A stretch of 64,000 nucleotides of DNA, taken from the NCBI GenBank assembly GCA_003331005.1, contig QENC01000001.1:430001-494000 (forward strand). The letters are read 5' to 3'. Made by a program: the position numbers and the translations under genes. The DNA is from Candidatus Tokpelaia sp. JSC085. Lineage in GTDB: Bacteria; Pseudomonadota; Alphaproteobacteria; Rhizobiales; Rhizobiaceae. How positions within the stretch are numbered: the first letter of the stretch is position 1; the number at the start of each line of letters is the position of its first letter. The notes beneath the pieces are model-generated. The model saw only the letters and a program-made list of their open reading frames with translations. It searched no databases and had not been told where the DNA came from. Below, piece by piece: positions 28,965 through 39,025 of the stretch.

Positions 28965-30068
28965 TTAATCATTATTAGGGTGGCTGGCTTGCCATGCAAA
29001 GGGTAGCATAGTCGTTTCTGGATCGGCAATGCAGAACACTTTGAAAAGTTCGCCCATCTGGTCGGGTGCGGCAAGCCGTTTGACATCAGCTGTAATTTTC
29101 TGTCGTAAGGTCTCATTCTTATCAGAGCCTAGCTTTTTCGCACGCTCCAGTAGACCCAGTTTTATAAGAAATGCCCCTTGTGTCAGTATTGCAGTATGAC
29201 AGCCTGAGTTACATACGGCTTGTGCAAGAGCAGAAAAATCCACATGGGATGTCAAATCATAGCTTCCCGGATTTTCCAACGGATTACGGAAACTGTGTTT
29301 CGAGATGGCTTGCAGTGTATCACCGCAACTAGGCTCGATTGCACCATAGTCTATAATCAGCGCAGCGCCCCGGTTTTTTGCAAGATGTTTGCTGATTGCC
29401 TGGGCCAGGTCAAGACGAGCAGGAGACAGCTCCATAATGATTCCGCCCGGTGTATTGTCGTCTGAGGGTATTACATGGACATCACTGGCATCAGGACCGA
29501 GAGAAAAGCACAAATGACCGTTTTTATCAACAGAAATCATCCTTTCCCTAAAATGGCCATTGTTTAATACATATTGGTGAATTGGCAGGACATCGAAAAA
29601 TTCATTGGAAATCAGCACCAGTGGAAGATCAGGAAGCTTTGTGAAATCTACGATCCATTCTATTCTTACGTTATGGGCACGGAGTTTTTTTCTTTGAATG
29701 ATCACAAGCCGGGGGCTAGTTTCAACGAGAAAAACGCGCATGCAAGCAAGATATTCCGGCTCCAGTTTACCAATAGTACGCAAAATATCATCCATCAGTG
29801 TACCGCGTCCTGGTCCGATTTCACAGAGCAGAACAGGTGACGGGTCGCCCATATTTTTCCATGTTATAATAGCCCAAACAGCAATCATTTCACCAAACGT
29901 TTGGCTTATTTCCGGTGCGGTAATAAAATCACCATCCTGACCAAATGGATTTGCCGTTTTGTAATAGCCATACTGGGGATCATCCATGGAAAGCAGCATA
30001 TACTGGCTGACATCAATAGGTCCCTGCGTGGTAATAAGCTGAATGATTTTTTTTTCCAGATGGGTCAT
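28965..30068 (-). CDS. MidA/NDUFAF7-family SAM-dependent methyltransferase
   Basis: A 367-aa class I methyltransferase of the family whose eukaryotic member NDUFAF7 methylates an arginine of a complex I subunit. It has [14 protein letters not shown] and [17 protein letters not shown] in the N-terminal region, the SAM-binding [27 protein letters not shown] and IIDYGA. The ATG at 30068 overlaps the lgt stop as ATGA, which fixes the start and implies translational coupling. A 30-residue upstream extension would lie inside lgt. A complex I assembly role is inferred from the family. Confidence 0.88.
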   Translation of the reverse strand: MTHLEKKIIQLITTQGPIDVSQYMLLSMDDPQYGYYKTANPFGQDGDFITAPEISQTFGEMIAVWAIITWKNMGDPSPVLLCEIGPGRGTLMDDILRTIGKLEPEYLACMRVFLVETSPRLVIIQRKKLRAHNVRIEWIVDFTKLPDLPLVLISNEFFDVLPIHQYVLNNGHFRERMISVDKNGHLCFSLGPDASDVHVIPSDDNTPGGIIMELSPARLDLAQAISKHLAKNRGAALIIDYGAIEPSCGDTLQAISKHSFRNPLENPGSYDLTSHVDFSALAQAVCNSGCHTAILTQGAFLIKLGLLERAKKLGSDKNETLRQKITADVKRLAAPDQMGELFKVFCIADPETTMLPFAWQASHPNND

Positions 30069-30916
30069 ATGCTGTGCTGGCTGTACACGGCCTGGATGAT
30101 AAAGACTGTACCAATGACGATCATGGGCAACGAAAGTGCCATACCCATTGTCAACCAATGTCCTATGACATAACCAATGCTTGGTTCACGGTAAAACTCA
30201 ACAAAAAAGCGTGTAATACCATACCACAAGGTAAAATTACCGGCGATAAATCCAGGTTTTTTGAGACCTTTATAGTGAAAAATCAGTAAGGCAAGTACAG
30301 AAAAAAGCATCGGACCTTCAAGCATTGCTTCATAAAGTTGGCTTGGATGACGGGCAAGCAATTTTCCTGATACATCTACGCCCCCATTGGGGAAATAAAT
30401 CGCCCAAGGTACATCCGAAACACGGCCCCAAAGCTCAGAATTAACAAAATTACAGATGCGTACAATACCTAGCCCTATTGGAGCACCAGCGGCAATAACA
30501 TCAAGCATGTTCCATATGCCAATCCTGTTTTTTTTCGAAAAGAAAAGAACGGCCAGGATTGTCCCTATAAAACCACCATGAAAGGACATACCACCATCCC
30601 AGATAGCAATGCTCTGCATAGGATGCAAAAAATAGTACCCGGGCTTGTAAAAAAGTATTTCACCAAGACGACCCCCCGTCACAACACCAATCATTGCCCA
30701 TACAACAAAATCATCAAGCTTTTCAGGCTTTATCGGTGTGAAACCACTTTTCCATAAAAGAGATATACGTAGAAGACGTTTACCATACCACCAAGCGAAT
30801 AATATTCCGACAACATAACCCAATCCATACCAGTGCACTTTAACCGGTCCTATTGTTAGAATAACTGGATCCACAGTGGGAAAAGAAAGGGCATGGTAAA
30901 TCATGATATTATGCAT
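30065..30916 (-). CDS. lgt: Phosphatidylglycerol:prolipoprotein diacylglyceryl transferase
   Basis: Lgt transfers diacylglycerol to the lipobox cysteine of prolipoproteins at the inner membrane. The 283-aa polytopic protein has WYGLGYVVG, the essential His in MSFHGGFIG, and the Lgt signature with catalytic Arg in [19 protein letters not shown] later Arg lies in FFVEFYREP. The ATG at 30916 is followed by a second in-frame ATG at 30904. It is divergent from ubiK, as in many Hyphomicrobiales. Its substrates should include the DUF900 lipoprotein of this window. Confidence 0.95.
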   Translation of the reverse strand: MHNIMIYHALSFPTVDPVILTIGPVKVHWYGLGYVVGILFAWWYGKRLLRISLLWKSGFTPIKPEKLDDFVVWAMIGVVTGGRLGEILFYKPGYYFLHPMQSIAIWDGGMSFHGGFIGTILAVLFFSKKNRIGIWNMLDVIAAGAPIGLGIVRICNFVNSELWGRVSDVPWAIYFPNGGVDVSGKLLARHPSQLYEAMLEGPMLFSVLALLIFHYKGLKKPGFIAGNFTLWYGITRFFVEFYREPSIGYVIGHWLTMGMALSLPMIVIGTVFIIQAVYSQHSI

Positions 30917-31128
30917 TAATATAATTCTGGAACATCCGAGTTAATAAGTAAAATATTTGATATTTGCAAAAATACAATAGAATTAAATTTGTTAACAGGA
31001 TTTCAGGCAAGCCTGAATGGCTACAGGAAAATGGTCTTCCTCTGACTCAGACATTGCGTTTCAGAGGATTTTTTGTCACTGGTGTATGCTGCCTGTATAA
31101 ATTGAGATTGAGACAAGGATCAATCAGC

Positions 31129-31395
31129 ATGAGTAATGAGCCCAACCGTATATTGGATGAGCTAGCCAAAATGATAATGGATGCCGCTGGTGTGGCCAAG
31201 GGTATGCGCCAGGAAGTGGAGACCATTTTGCGCTTTCAGCTGGAACATGCATTGAACAAACTTGATCTTGTGAAACGTGACGAATTTGAGATGGTAAGGG
31301 AGATGGCAGTAAAAACCCGTGCTGAGAGTGAAATTCTGAAAAGACGGATTGAAGTGCTTGAGATGCAGTTGAAAAAATCTGCAGAAATATTGTGA
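31129..31395 (+). CDS. ubiK: Ubiquinone biosynthesis accessory factor UbiK family
   Basis: An 88-aa helical protein of the BMFP/UbiK family. It has NRILDELAKMIMDAAGVAKG at the N-terminus, then QEVETILRFQLEHALNKLDLV and a C-terminal coiled coil (RRIEVLEMQL). UbiK helps the Ubi complex make ubiquinone in E. coli; that role is carried over by homology. The ATG at 31129 matches the family start; a longer frame to 30964 adds unrelated residues. It is divergent from lgt. Confidence 0.85.
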   Translation: MSNEPNRILDELAKMIMDAAGVAKGMRQEVETILRFQLEHALNKLDLVKRDEFEMVREMAVKTRAESEILKRRIEVLEMQLKKSAEIL

Positions 31396-31533
31396 GAGTC
31401 GCTTAGCTTAAAAAACAATTTTTGCTACTGTTGACGATTTTTGAAAAGTTCTAATTATCGTCATTGTTTAAGTTTAGAAGGGATTCGTTCCCATGCTGCA
31501 TTTTTTAGCAGTCAGGGATGTTAATCAAAAAGG

Positions 31534-32874
31534 TTATCCTGGAATTTCAACAATGGCTCGCAGACCATTTTCTGAACTTTTTCCGAGTCGAACATCACCG
31601 CCGTGGCTGCGAGCAATATCACGTGCAATTGACAGGCCCAGTCCAGTGCCCCCTGTATCTTGATTGCGTGCTTTATCCAATCGGAAGAAGGGCTTAAAAA
31701 CATCTTCACGTTTTCTTTCAGGGATCCCCGGGCCATCATCATCAACAATCAGCGTCAACAACTCCTCACAATTCTGAATTTTGATACTAATATTGGTGGC
31801 ATAGCGGAAGGCATTAGAAACAAGATTGGAAATGAGCCTCGAAAAGGCAATCGGCCGGACTTGAATGACCGGATCTCCCCTTATAGCATAGGTAAACCCA
31901 CGGTTCCATAGTTGTGCTTCCTCAGAAACTTTTTCAAGAATCAGTCTCAGATCAAGATTACCTACTTCTTCTGTGCCTTCACCACGGGCAAAAGCAAGAT
32001 AACCTTCAAGCATGTTCTGCATATCATCAATATCCTGCTCAAACAGATCTGTATCAAAATTCCCTCCAATCAGTGCAAGTTGTAACTTGAATCGTGTCAA
32101 AATAGTGCGAAGATCGTGGCTCACACCTGAAAGTATTGTCGTGCGCTGCTCAATCTGGCGTTCTATCCGTTGCCGCATTTGCAGGAAGGCGATCCCCGCT
32201 CTGCAGACCTCATCTGCACCGCGTGGTTCGAAATCCTTTGGCAGAGGGCGTCCCTTGCCAAAACTTTCCGCAGCCTCAGCAAGTTGCTGGATCGGTTTGA
32301 TTTGGTTACGCAAAAGGAAAATCGCAATAATCAGCAACACAAGAGCTGTACCTATCATCCAGCTTAAGAAAATACTAGTATTAGAAGCGTAAGTCTGGCT
32401 ACGTGTCGCAAAAACACGCAACACTTTATCATCAAACCTAATACGAATTTCAACAAGATCAGAATCTCCAACTGTATCAATCCAGAACGGTCTATTGATC
32501 TGTTTCGTAATTTCTTCTCTTAAAAAGTAGTCTAGAATGGAAAAAAATGGCTTTGGTCCGGGAGGGGGCAATGGATATGGTGGAAGAATTGAAATATTCA
32601 GGCCCATGCGCTGCTGGGCGATGCGGATAATATTACTGTGATTATCGCTTTGTGGATATGTCTCGATAATATCGATTATTGATGCAATATCATGAACGAC
32701 AGCCATGGAAAGCCGTTCTGTCACCATCTGCCAGTGCCTTTCCATAAAAACGTAGGCAATAACAGATTGTAACAGAACCATCGGTGCAATGATGATAATA
32801 AGGGAACGTGCATAAAGCCGCTTTGGCATTCTTCGAACACACCAGCGACTGAATCGTTTCCACACCATGCTCAT
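31534..32874 (-). CDS. EnvZ-type sensor histidine kinase
   Basis: A 446-aa inner-membrane kinase with two membrane helices (about residues 25-45 and 170-190) around a periplasmic domain, then HAMP, HisKA and HATPase domains. The phospho-acceptor is in GVSHDLRTILTRFKL, with Ile replacing the common Pro after LRT. The ATP-binding boxes are NLVSNAFRYA, DDDGPGIP and GGTGLGLSIA. The periplasmic part contains a proline-rich segment, ILPPYPLPPPGPKPF, near residue 100. It starts 8 bases after its response regulator, so they form a two-component operon; the signal is unknown. Confidence 0.9.
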   Translation of the reverse strand: MSMVWKRFSRWCVRRMPKRLYARSLIIIIAPMVLLQSVIAYVFMERHWQMVTERLSMAVVHDIASIIDIIETYPQSDNHSNIIRIAQQRMGLNISILPPYPLPPPGPKPFFSILDYFLREEITKQINRPFWIDTVGDSDLVEIRIRFDDKVLRVFATRSQTYASNTSIFLSWMIGTALVLLIIAIFLLRNQIKPIQQLAEAAESFGKGRPLPKDFEPRGADEVCRAGIAFLQMRQRIERQIEQRTTILSGVSHDLRTILTRFKLQLALIGGNFDTDLFEQDIDDMQNMLEGYLAFARGEGTEEVGNLDLRLILEKVSEEAQLWNRGFTYAIRGDPVIQVRPIAFSRLISNLVSNAFRYATNISIKIQNCEELLTLIVDDDGPGIPERKREDVFKPFFRLDKARNQDTGGTGLGLSIARDIARSHGGDVRLGKSSENGLRAIVEIPG

Positions 32875-32882
32875 TTTGGAAG

Positions 32883-33590
32883 CTATTCAACAAAAAGCTT
32901 GTAGCCTATACCTCGTACGGTTTGCAGCCAGGCTGGATGAGCTGGATCCTGTTCAATTTTTCTGCGCAGCCGGTTAATCTGCATATCAATCGTGCGTTCT
33001 CCCATTTCCCCTTCGCCACTTGCCAGTTGATGGCGTGGAATGGTTTCTCCAGCCTTTTTTGTAAAAATGACCATGATTTCCTGTTCACGATCCGTCAAAT
33101 GAATGGTTCGGCTAGCTTTCTTCAACTCACGGCGTGCAATAAAAAAGGTATATGGTCCAAAAACAACCTGCTCGATTGTTTCCTGTTTAGATGGAGCACC
33201 ACGCCGTAAAATAGCATTAATACGCAGCAAAAGTTCATGCGGATTAAAAGGTTTTGGTAAATAGTCATCAGCTCCGGCTTCTAGCCCGTCAATTCGGTCT
33301 GCAGTTTCTGCAAGGGCCGTTAATACAAGAATGGGGATATTTCTTGTTTTTCTCAGGGAGCGAGTCAGTGAAATACCACTCTCTCCCGGCATCATAACAT
33401 CGATAATCAGAAGATCAAAGTTAAGACCTGTCAGTTTATGGCGTGCGTCCTGCGCATCTGATGCAACGGTGATGCGGAATCTATTCAGGGACAGAAATTG
33501 TGACAGAAGACTACGAATACGTGTATCATCGTCAATGATCAGAAGGTGAGGGGCATCATCTGGAATAACTGGCGGCTTATTGTTGGACAT
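32883..33590 (-). CDS. OmpR-family response regulator
   Basis: A 235-aa transcription regulator. The receiver domain has the acidic pocket LLIIDDDTRIR, the phospho-acceptor Asp in LLIIDVMMPGESG, Thr in LVLTALAE and Lys in DDYLPKPFNPHEL. The C-terminal winged helix ends with MQINRLRRKIEQDP and TVRGIGYKL. The ATG at 33590 begins MSNNKPPV; an upstream extension to 33662 is not family-like. Target genes are not evident. Confidence 0.9.
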   Translation of the reverse strand: MSNNKPPVIPDDAPHLLIIDDDTRIRSLLSQFLSLNRFRITVASDAQDARHKLTGLNFDLLIIDVMMPGESGISLTRSLRKTRNIPILVLTALAETADRIDGLEAGADDYLPKPFNPHELLLRINAILRRGAPSKQETIEQVVFGPYTFFIARRELKKASRTIHLTDREQEIMVIFTKKAGETIPRHQLASGEGEMGERTIDMQINRLRRKIEQDPAHPAWLQTVRGIGYKLFVE

Positions 33591-33927
33591 GTAATATAGA
33601 CCTATCATCATCGCATAGCACGGCTGTTTCAGCATGTCAATCCGGCATTTATACGTTATCAATCAGGGCCATGAAAGGACCCATCTTGTCTCCGCACTTC
33701 ATGCGGACCGCCTAGGTTTATACAAATAAAAGGCTATTCATTACACGTCATTTCCGACATCATGAAGAATCTTAGAAAATTAGAAAAATAGTGTCATTTA
33801 AGCAAGCATTCTAATCCTGTCAGAAAAAACAATTGCCCCATAACTAGTAGTTGAGAATTATTCCTATTTGCTGTAACAGCAAGTGTTTAGAGTAATTTTC
33901 AGTACAATTTTCGAAAGAAGCTGTATT
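33591..33927. other. Divergent gap between the response regulator and purC
   Basis: About 335 bases holding promoters for both directions. The DUF1476 gene usually found before purC in this order is not present. No hairpin terminator or RNA gene is evident. Confidence 0.4.
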
Positions 33928-34692
33928 ATGCACCACCGTCACCGAATTTACGAGGGAAAAGCGAAAATAATCTTCGAAGGACCTGAACCTGGTACCTATA
34001 TTCAATTCTTCAAAGATGAGACTACGGCCTTCAATGCGAAAAAGCAAGCGGTGATCGACGGAAAAGGTGTACTCAACAACCGTATTTCCGAGTATATTTT
34101 TACACAGCTGGAGCGATTTGGTATTCCAACGCATTTTATCAGACGCTTGAATATGCGTGAGCAGATTGTCCACTCTGTTGAGATTATTCCTCTTGAAGTG
34201 GTTGTACGTAATATTGCTGCTGGTTCCCTTGCAAGACGCTTTGGACTTGAGGAAGGAAGTATGTTGCCACGCTCCATTATTGAGTTCTATTATAAAAAGG
34301 ATGAGCTCGGTGATCCTATGGTTTCAGAAGAACACATTACTGCTTTCGGTTGGGCAGAAGCTCAGGAGATAGAAGAAATTATAGTGCTTGCAGGCCGTAT
34401 AAATGATTTTCTGTCAGGTATTTTTTTGAGTGTTGGCATACGATTGGTAGATTTTAAGCTAGAGTTTGGACGTCTGTGGGAAGGCGATATGATGTGTTTG
34501 GTTGTTGCAGATGAAATTTCTCCGGATTCAGCCCGTCTTTGGGATATTGCAACAAATGATAAACTTGATAAAGACCTATTTCGTTTTGATATGGGTGGAT
34601 TAATTGAAGCATATAAGGAAGTTGCACAGCGGCTTGGCATCGTGAATGAAAATAGGCCCTCATATCCGAGGGGGCCGGTTTTGGTCAAGTAA
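33928..34692 (+). CDS. purC: Phosphoribosylaminoimidazole-succinocarboxamide synthase
   Basis: PurC joins CAIR and aspartate with ATP to form SAICAR. The 254-aa protein matches rhizobial PurC in length and start ([20 protein letters not shown]). It has [23 protein letters not shown] and [15 protein letters not shown]. The ATG at 33928 is chosen over an upstream in-frame start at 33883 whose extra residues are unconserved. It heads purC-purS-purQ, with purL after a 182-base gap. Confidence 0.96.
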   Translation: MHHRHRIYEGKAKIIFEGPEPGTYIQFFKDETTAFNAKKQAVIDGKGVLNNRISEYIFTQLERFGIPTHFIRRLNMREQIVHSVEIIPLEVVVRNIAAGSLARRFGLEEGSMLPRSIIEFYYKKDELGDPMVSEEHITAFGWAEAQEIEEIIVLAGRINDFLSGIFLSVGIRLVDFKLEFGRLWEGDMMCLVVADEISPDSARLWDIATNDKLDKDLFRFDMGGLIEAYKEVAQRLGIVNENRPSYPRGPVLVK

Positions 34693-34769
34693 CTTGAAGG
34701 TTTTCAGAAGGATCATTCAACGGAATTAGACAAAAACAGTAGAGGAGACAGTAGAGGAGGATGGAACCC

Positions 34770-35012
34770 ATGGAAGCTCGTGTTATAGTGACCTTGAAAG
34801 GTGGAATTTTTGATCCGCAAGGGGAAGCAATTGCTGGTGCGTTAGGTGACCTTGGATTTTATGACGTGCAGTCAATACGTCAGGGTAAAGTATTTGATAT
34901 TGTTCTAGAAAAGGGCGAGCATGAAAAAGTGCAGGAACAATTGGAAGCCATGTGCGAAAAACTGTTAGCCAATGCGGTTGTTGAAAATTATCAAATAAAC
35001 CTTTTATCATAA
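34770..35012 (+). CDS. purS: Phosphoribosylformylglycinamidine synthase, PurS subunit
   Basis: PurS is the small bridging subunit that holds PurL and PurQ together in the FGAM synthase of this lineage. The 80-aa protein starts MEARVIVTLKGGIFDPQGEAI and has VQSIRQGKVFDIVLE. The ATG at 34770 lies 9 bases after GAGGAGG, while the in-frame ATG at 34761 touches that sequence, so the later start is preferred. Confidence 0.95.
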   Translation: MEARVIVTLKGGIFDPQGEAIAGALGDLGFYDVQSIRQGKVFDIVLEKGEHEKVQEQLEAMCEKLLANAVVENYQINLLS

Positions 35013-35027
35013 GCAGTATTACGATCT

Positions 35028-35711
35028 ATGCAATCTGCAATCATTCAATTTCCCGGACTTAACCGCGATCATGAGATGAGTTTGGCACTACAGCATATAA
35101 CCGGTCGTATACCCTACAGGATCTGGCCGACGGAAACAGTGATACCGAACGTGGATGTCATTGTTATTCCAGGAGGATTTTCCTATGGTGATTATTTGCG
35201 CTGCGGCGCAATCGCAGCACGTCAGCCTGTCATGCGAGTTGTTCATGAAAAAGCGCAAAATGGTGTTATGGTTCTTGGCATTTGTAATGGTTTTCAGATT
35301 TTGCTAGAGGCTGGCCTGTTAGAGGGTGTACTGTTGTCTAATGCCTCGCTCAAATTTGTCTGCCGTGAAGTAAAACTAGAGGTTCTTAACACTGATACTG
35401 CTTTTTCATGTAATTACAGAAAAAGACAAATTATCAGATGCCCCGTTGCCCATCACAACGGTAATTATTTTGCCGAGGCAGAAACATTAAAACGACTCGA
35501 AAAAAATGGACAGGTTATTTTTCGCTATGCACAAGGGTACAACCCAAACGGGTCAGTACATGACATTGCTGGTATTGTCAATGCCAAACGTAATGTACTT
35601 GGCATGATGCCTCATCCGGAAAACTTCATGGAAGAGGCCCATGGTGGAACAGATGGTCGTGCCCTTTTCACTAGTGTACTACGCTATGCAAGAAAAGAAT
35701 TATTTATATAA
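35028..35711 (+). CDS. purQ: Phosphoribosylformylglycinamidine synthase, glutaminase subunit PurQ
   Basis: PurQ releases ammonia from glutamine for PurL. The 227-aa class I amidotransferase has [19 protein letters not shown], the catalytic Cys86 in [15 protein letters not shown], and the His-x-Glu pair in MMPHPENF. It begins 15 bases after purS. Assignment is firm. Confidence 0.96.
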   Translation: MQSAIIQFPGLNRDHEMSLALQHITGRIPYRIWPTETVIPNVDVIVIPGGFSYGDYLRCGAIAARQPVMRVVHEKAQNGVMVLGICNGFQILLEAGLLEGVLLSNASLKFVCREVKLEVLNTDTAFSCNYRKRQIIRCPVAHHNGNYFAEAETLKRLEKNGQVIFRYAQGYNPNGSVHDIAGIVNAKRNVLGMMPHPENFMEEAHGGTDGRALFTSVLRYARKELFI

Positions 35712-35893
35712 TACCCTAGGGAAGCGATCTTATCTAGAATGAGGAATATCGAGTTCGAGGACTCAGTTCGTGACTATGAGATGTTGCAATGTACGGTGTA
35801 ACGTGCCAGCATCGTCATGCTGTTGATATTACATTCTTAGTATCACAATTGAAGGGCAAGGGATAAGATATCATCTCATCCTTTAGAAATAAG

Positions 35894-38110
35894 ATGCCGA
35901 TGACTATTTGCAAGAACGATAACATTACTGAAGAGGTAATCTGCGCACATGGGTTGCGAATAGATGAATATCAAAAGATCATTGCTTTGATAGGACGGAT
36001 GCCGACATTAACAGAGCTAGGCATTTTTTCAGCCATGTGGAATGAACACTGTTCCTATAAATCATCTAGGAAATGGTTGCGCACTTTACCGACTGAGGGC
36101 AGTTGTGTCATTCAAGGACCAGGTGAGAATGCTGGCGTTGTTGATCTTGGGGACGGAAAATGTCTTATCTTTAAAATGGAAAGCCATAACCACCCTTCTT
36201 ACATTGACCCCTACCATGGTGCAGCAACTGGGATTGGTGGTGTTTTACGTGATATTTTTACCATGGGTGCACGCCCTGTTGCCGTTATGAACGCCCTGCG
36301 TTTTGGTAGACCAGAGCATCCACGGACCCGTCATCTTGTTACGGGTGTTATTACTGGCATTGGTGGATATAGTAATGCATTTGGCGTGCCGACGGTGGGT
36401 GGTGAGATCAATTTTGATCAACAGTATAACGGCAATATTCTGGTCAATGCATTTGCTGCTGGTATTGCTCCTACGGATGGCATTTTTTCTTCAAAAGCTG
36501 AAGGGATTGGTCTCCCTATTGCCTATTGTGGGGCACGCACTGGACGTGACGGTATCGGCGGTGCCACAATGGCTTCAGCGGCCTTTGATGGTCAAAAAAG
36601 GCCACTGGCTGTACAGATTGGGGATCCTTTTATGGGAAAGTGCTTGTTGGAAGCATGTCTGGAATTGATGGCAAGCAATGCTGTTGTTGCTATTCAGGAT
36701 ATGGGGGCAGCAGGTCTGACTTGCTCGGCTGTAGAAATGGGGGCAAAGGGTAATCTCGGTATTGAACTGAACTTGGATACGGTGCCTGTCCGCGAAGAAA
36801 ACATGACCGCCTATGAGATAATGCTTTCTGAAAGTCAGGAGCGTATGCTTATGATTTTGAGAATGGGAAAAGAAAAGGAAGCAGAAGCGATCTTCAACAA
36901 GTGGGGTCTTGATTGTTCCACTATCGGAAAAACGACGGATGATTTACGCATTCGTGTTTTTCATCAAGGTCAACTAAAAGTTGACCTACCTATTAAGGTT
37001 CTAGGTGACGCAGCACCAGAATATGATCGTCCGTGGATTGAATCATCGAAAAAAACACCAATGAATACTGCCTCTGTGAAATCAGTCGATGATTTGGGTT
37101 CAGCATTGATGAAATTGCTTGCTTCACCGGATCAATCATCGCGCCGATGGGCCTATGAACAGTATGATACCTTGATTCAAGGAAACACTCTTGTTTGTCC
37201 TGGTAGCGATGCAGGTGTTATCCGCATTGATGGGGATGAAAAACGCGCACTTGCTTTTTCATCTGATGTCACACCGCGCTATTGTCAGGCCGATCCTTAT
37301 GAAGGTGGAAAACAGGCTGTCGCTGAATGTTGGCGTAACATTACGGCAAGCGGCGCAACACCTTTGGCTGCAACAGATAATCTAAATTTCGGGAACCCAG
37401 AAAAACCGGAAATCATGGGTCAGCTTGTCTTGGCCATCAAAGGTATTGGCACTGCCTGCCGTGCGTTGGACTTTCCGATCGTTTCCGGCAATGTTTCGCT
37501 TTATAATGAAACCAATGGGGAAGCGATCCCACCAACACCCACGATAGCTGGTGTTGGCCTTATCACTGATTGGGCAAAAATGGCAACAATTGGCAATATA
37601 AAAGAAGGAGATTGCCTTATTCTTATAGGTGGTGATGGCACTCATCTTGGGCAATCTATTTATCTCCGCGATATCTTAGGCAAGAGTGCGGGCACTCCGC
37701 CACCGGTTGATCTCGCACATGAGAAGCATCATGGTGATTTTGTCCGCAGCCAGATTAAAAATGGCTGCGTTCATGCCTGTCATGATATTTCTGACGGTGG
37801 ATTGATCTTAGCTTTAGCAGAAATGCTCATTAAATCTGGATGTGGAGCAGAAATAGATCCTGGATCAGATCCTTATCATGCTAAGCTTTTTGGAGAAGAT
37901 CAGGGCCGTTATATCCTAGCTGTTGATTCAAGCAAGGTGAGTTTTTTGATACAACAAGCAAGGACTGCAGGTGTTATGGTCCGGCATCTAGGGATAGCGG
38001 GTGGCAAGAATCTTTTCGTGAATGATTGCTTTACACTGCCGGTTCCACAAATGGTTATCGCTTATGAAAGATGGTTTCCCTCTTACATGAAAGACAAATC
38101 AGCCTGTTGA
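35894..38110 (+). CDS. purL: Phosphoribosylformylglycinamidine synthase, PurL subunit
   Basis: PurL is the synthetase subunit that converts FGAR to FGAM using ATP and ammonia from PurQ. The 738-aa small-type PurL has [15 protein letters not shown], the ATP-binding [28 protein letters not shown], and a second AIRS-like half with [15 protein letters not shown]. The ATG at 35894 has a weak Shine-Dalgarno; an ATG two codons later is possible. bolA and grxD follow, an order conserved in the Hyphomicrobiales. Confidence 0.96.
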   Translation: MPMTICKNDNITEEVICAHGLRIDEYQKIIALIGRMPTLTELGIFSAMWNEHCSYKSSRKWLRTLPTEGSCVIQGPGENAGVVDLGDGKCLIFKMESHNHPSYIDPYHGAATGIGGVLRDIFTMGARPVAVMNALRFGRPEHPRTRHLVTGVITGIGGYSNAFGVPTVGGEINFDQQYNGNILVNAFAAGIAPTDGIFSSKAEGIGLPIAYCGARTGRDGIGGATMASAAFDGQKRPLAVQIGDPFMGKCLLEACLELMASNAVVAIQDMGAAGLTCSAVEMGAKGNLGIELNLDTVPVREENMTAYEIMLSESQERMLMILRMGKEKEAEAIFNKWGLDCSTIGKTTDDLRIRVFHQGQLKVDLPIKVLGDAAPEYDRPWIESSKKTPMNTASVKSVDDLGSALMKLLASPDQSSRRWAYEQYDTLIQGNTLVCPGSDAGVIRIDGDEKRALAFSSDVTPRYCQADPYEGGKQAVAECWRNITASGATPLAATDNLNFGNPEKPEIMGQLVLAIKGIGTACRALDFPIVSGNVSLYNETNGEAIPPTPTIAGVGLITDWAKMATIGNIKEGDCLILIGGDGTHLGQSIYLRDILGKSAGTPPPVDLAHEKHHGDFVRSQIKNGCVHACHDISDGGLILALAEMLIKSGCGAEIDPGSDPYHAKLFGEDQGRYILAVDSSKVSFLIQQARTAGVMVRHLGIAGGKNLFVNDCFTLPVPQMVIAYERWFPSYMKDKSAC

Positions 38111-38169
38111 TTGTTTTATTGCGAACTCTATAATGCAGAATCATTATGTATAGGAGGAGAAGATAGTTA

Positions 38170-38403
38170 ATGACAATGGATGCGTGCGTAATTGAACGGC
38201 TTATTTGCGAAGGGATATCTGATGCAAAGGTGACGATTCGCGATCTTGCTGGTGATGGTGATCATTATGCTGTAAAAGTTATTGCAGAAAGCTTCCGTGG
38301 AAAAAGTCGTGTTCAGCAGCATCAGATGGTTTATACAGCCCTAAAGGGAAATGTAGGGTATGCACTTCATGCCCTTGTCTTGCAAACAGCAATCCCAGAT
38401 TAA
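38170..38403 (+). CDS. bolA: BolA/IbaG-family iron-sulfur protein
   Basis: A 77-aa BolA-like protein with DGDHYAVKVIAESFRGKSRVQQHQMVY, the fold's core and conserved His residues split around residues 30-56. These proteins bind monothiol glutaredoxins with a shared 2Fe-2S cluster. The partner gene grxD lies just downstream, consistent with that role. AGGAGGAG precedes the ATG at 38170. Confidence 0.88.
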   Translation: MTMDACVIERLICEGISDAKVTIRDLAGDGDHYAVKVIAESFRGKSRVQQHQMVYTALKGNVGYALHALVLQTAIPD

Positions 38404-38413
38404 GTGTATACAT

Positions 38414-38428
38414 GGTGGGCGATCCACC
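38414..38428. repeat. Small hairpin in the bolA-grxD gap
   Basis: GGTGG and CCACC pair around a GCGAT loop, and flanking ACA/TGT could extend the stem past a bulged T. There is no T-run. It may adjust expression between bolA and grxD. Confidence 0.25.
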
Positions 38429-38559
38429 TGTGCATATTAGAATGTGTGTAGTAATGGTATTGAGATGAAAACAGTGGAACTGGTATGGTACCCTTTTCTC
38501 ATGATGGCCAGTCCTGCATATGATGCAGACTTGTGGCTAGAGTCTAAGGAAATACGGTA

Positions 38560-38898
38560 ATGAATGTTATTCATAATTTTATTGACAACGAAGTAAAATC
38601 TCATGATGTTGTGCTGTTCATGAAAGGCACACCGGATTTTCCTCAATGTGGTTTTTCTGGAAAGGTAGTGCAGATTCTTGACTATCTAAGTGTTAAGTAC
38701 AAAAGCATAAATATTCTTTCATCTAATGAATTGCGTCAGGGTATTAAGGACTATTCTAATTGGCCAACGATCCCGCAACTCTACATCAAGGGTGAATTCA
38801 TTGGAGGGTGTGATATAGTCCGTGAAATGTTCCAGGAGGGGGATCTGCAAAAAGCTTTTGAAGAAAAAGGCATTGGCATTGCTGTTAAATCAGTTTGA
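38560..38898 (+). CDS. grxD: Monothiol glutaredoxin Grx4/GrxD
   Basis: A 112-aa monothiol glutaredoxin with the active-site CGFS (Cys30) in FPQCGFSG, a cis-Pro in WPTIPQLYIKGEFIGG and GGCDIVREM for glutathione binding. It carries and transfers 2Fe-2S clusters, acting with the BolA partner encoded upstream. Confidence 0.95.
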   Translation: MNVIHNFIDNEVKSHDVVLFMKGTPDFPQCGFSGKVVQILDYLSVKYKSINILSSNELRQGIKDYSNWPTIPQLYIKGEFIGGCDIVREMFQEGDLQKAFEEKGIGIAVKSV

Positions 38899-39025
38899 GA
38901 ATATTTGTCTTCTAGCAATGAAAATAGCTTACTGCAGCATAGCATCACTGCTTTAGGGTTGATGTATCCAACAAAAGAAAGTTTTTTATGTTTTTGTCTC
39001 TGAAAATTAGTGAGCGAGTGGTTTC

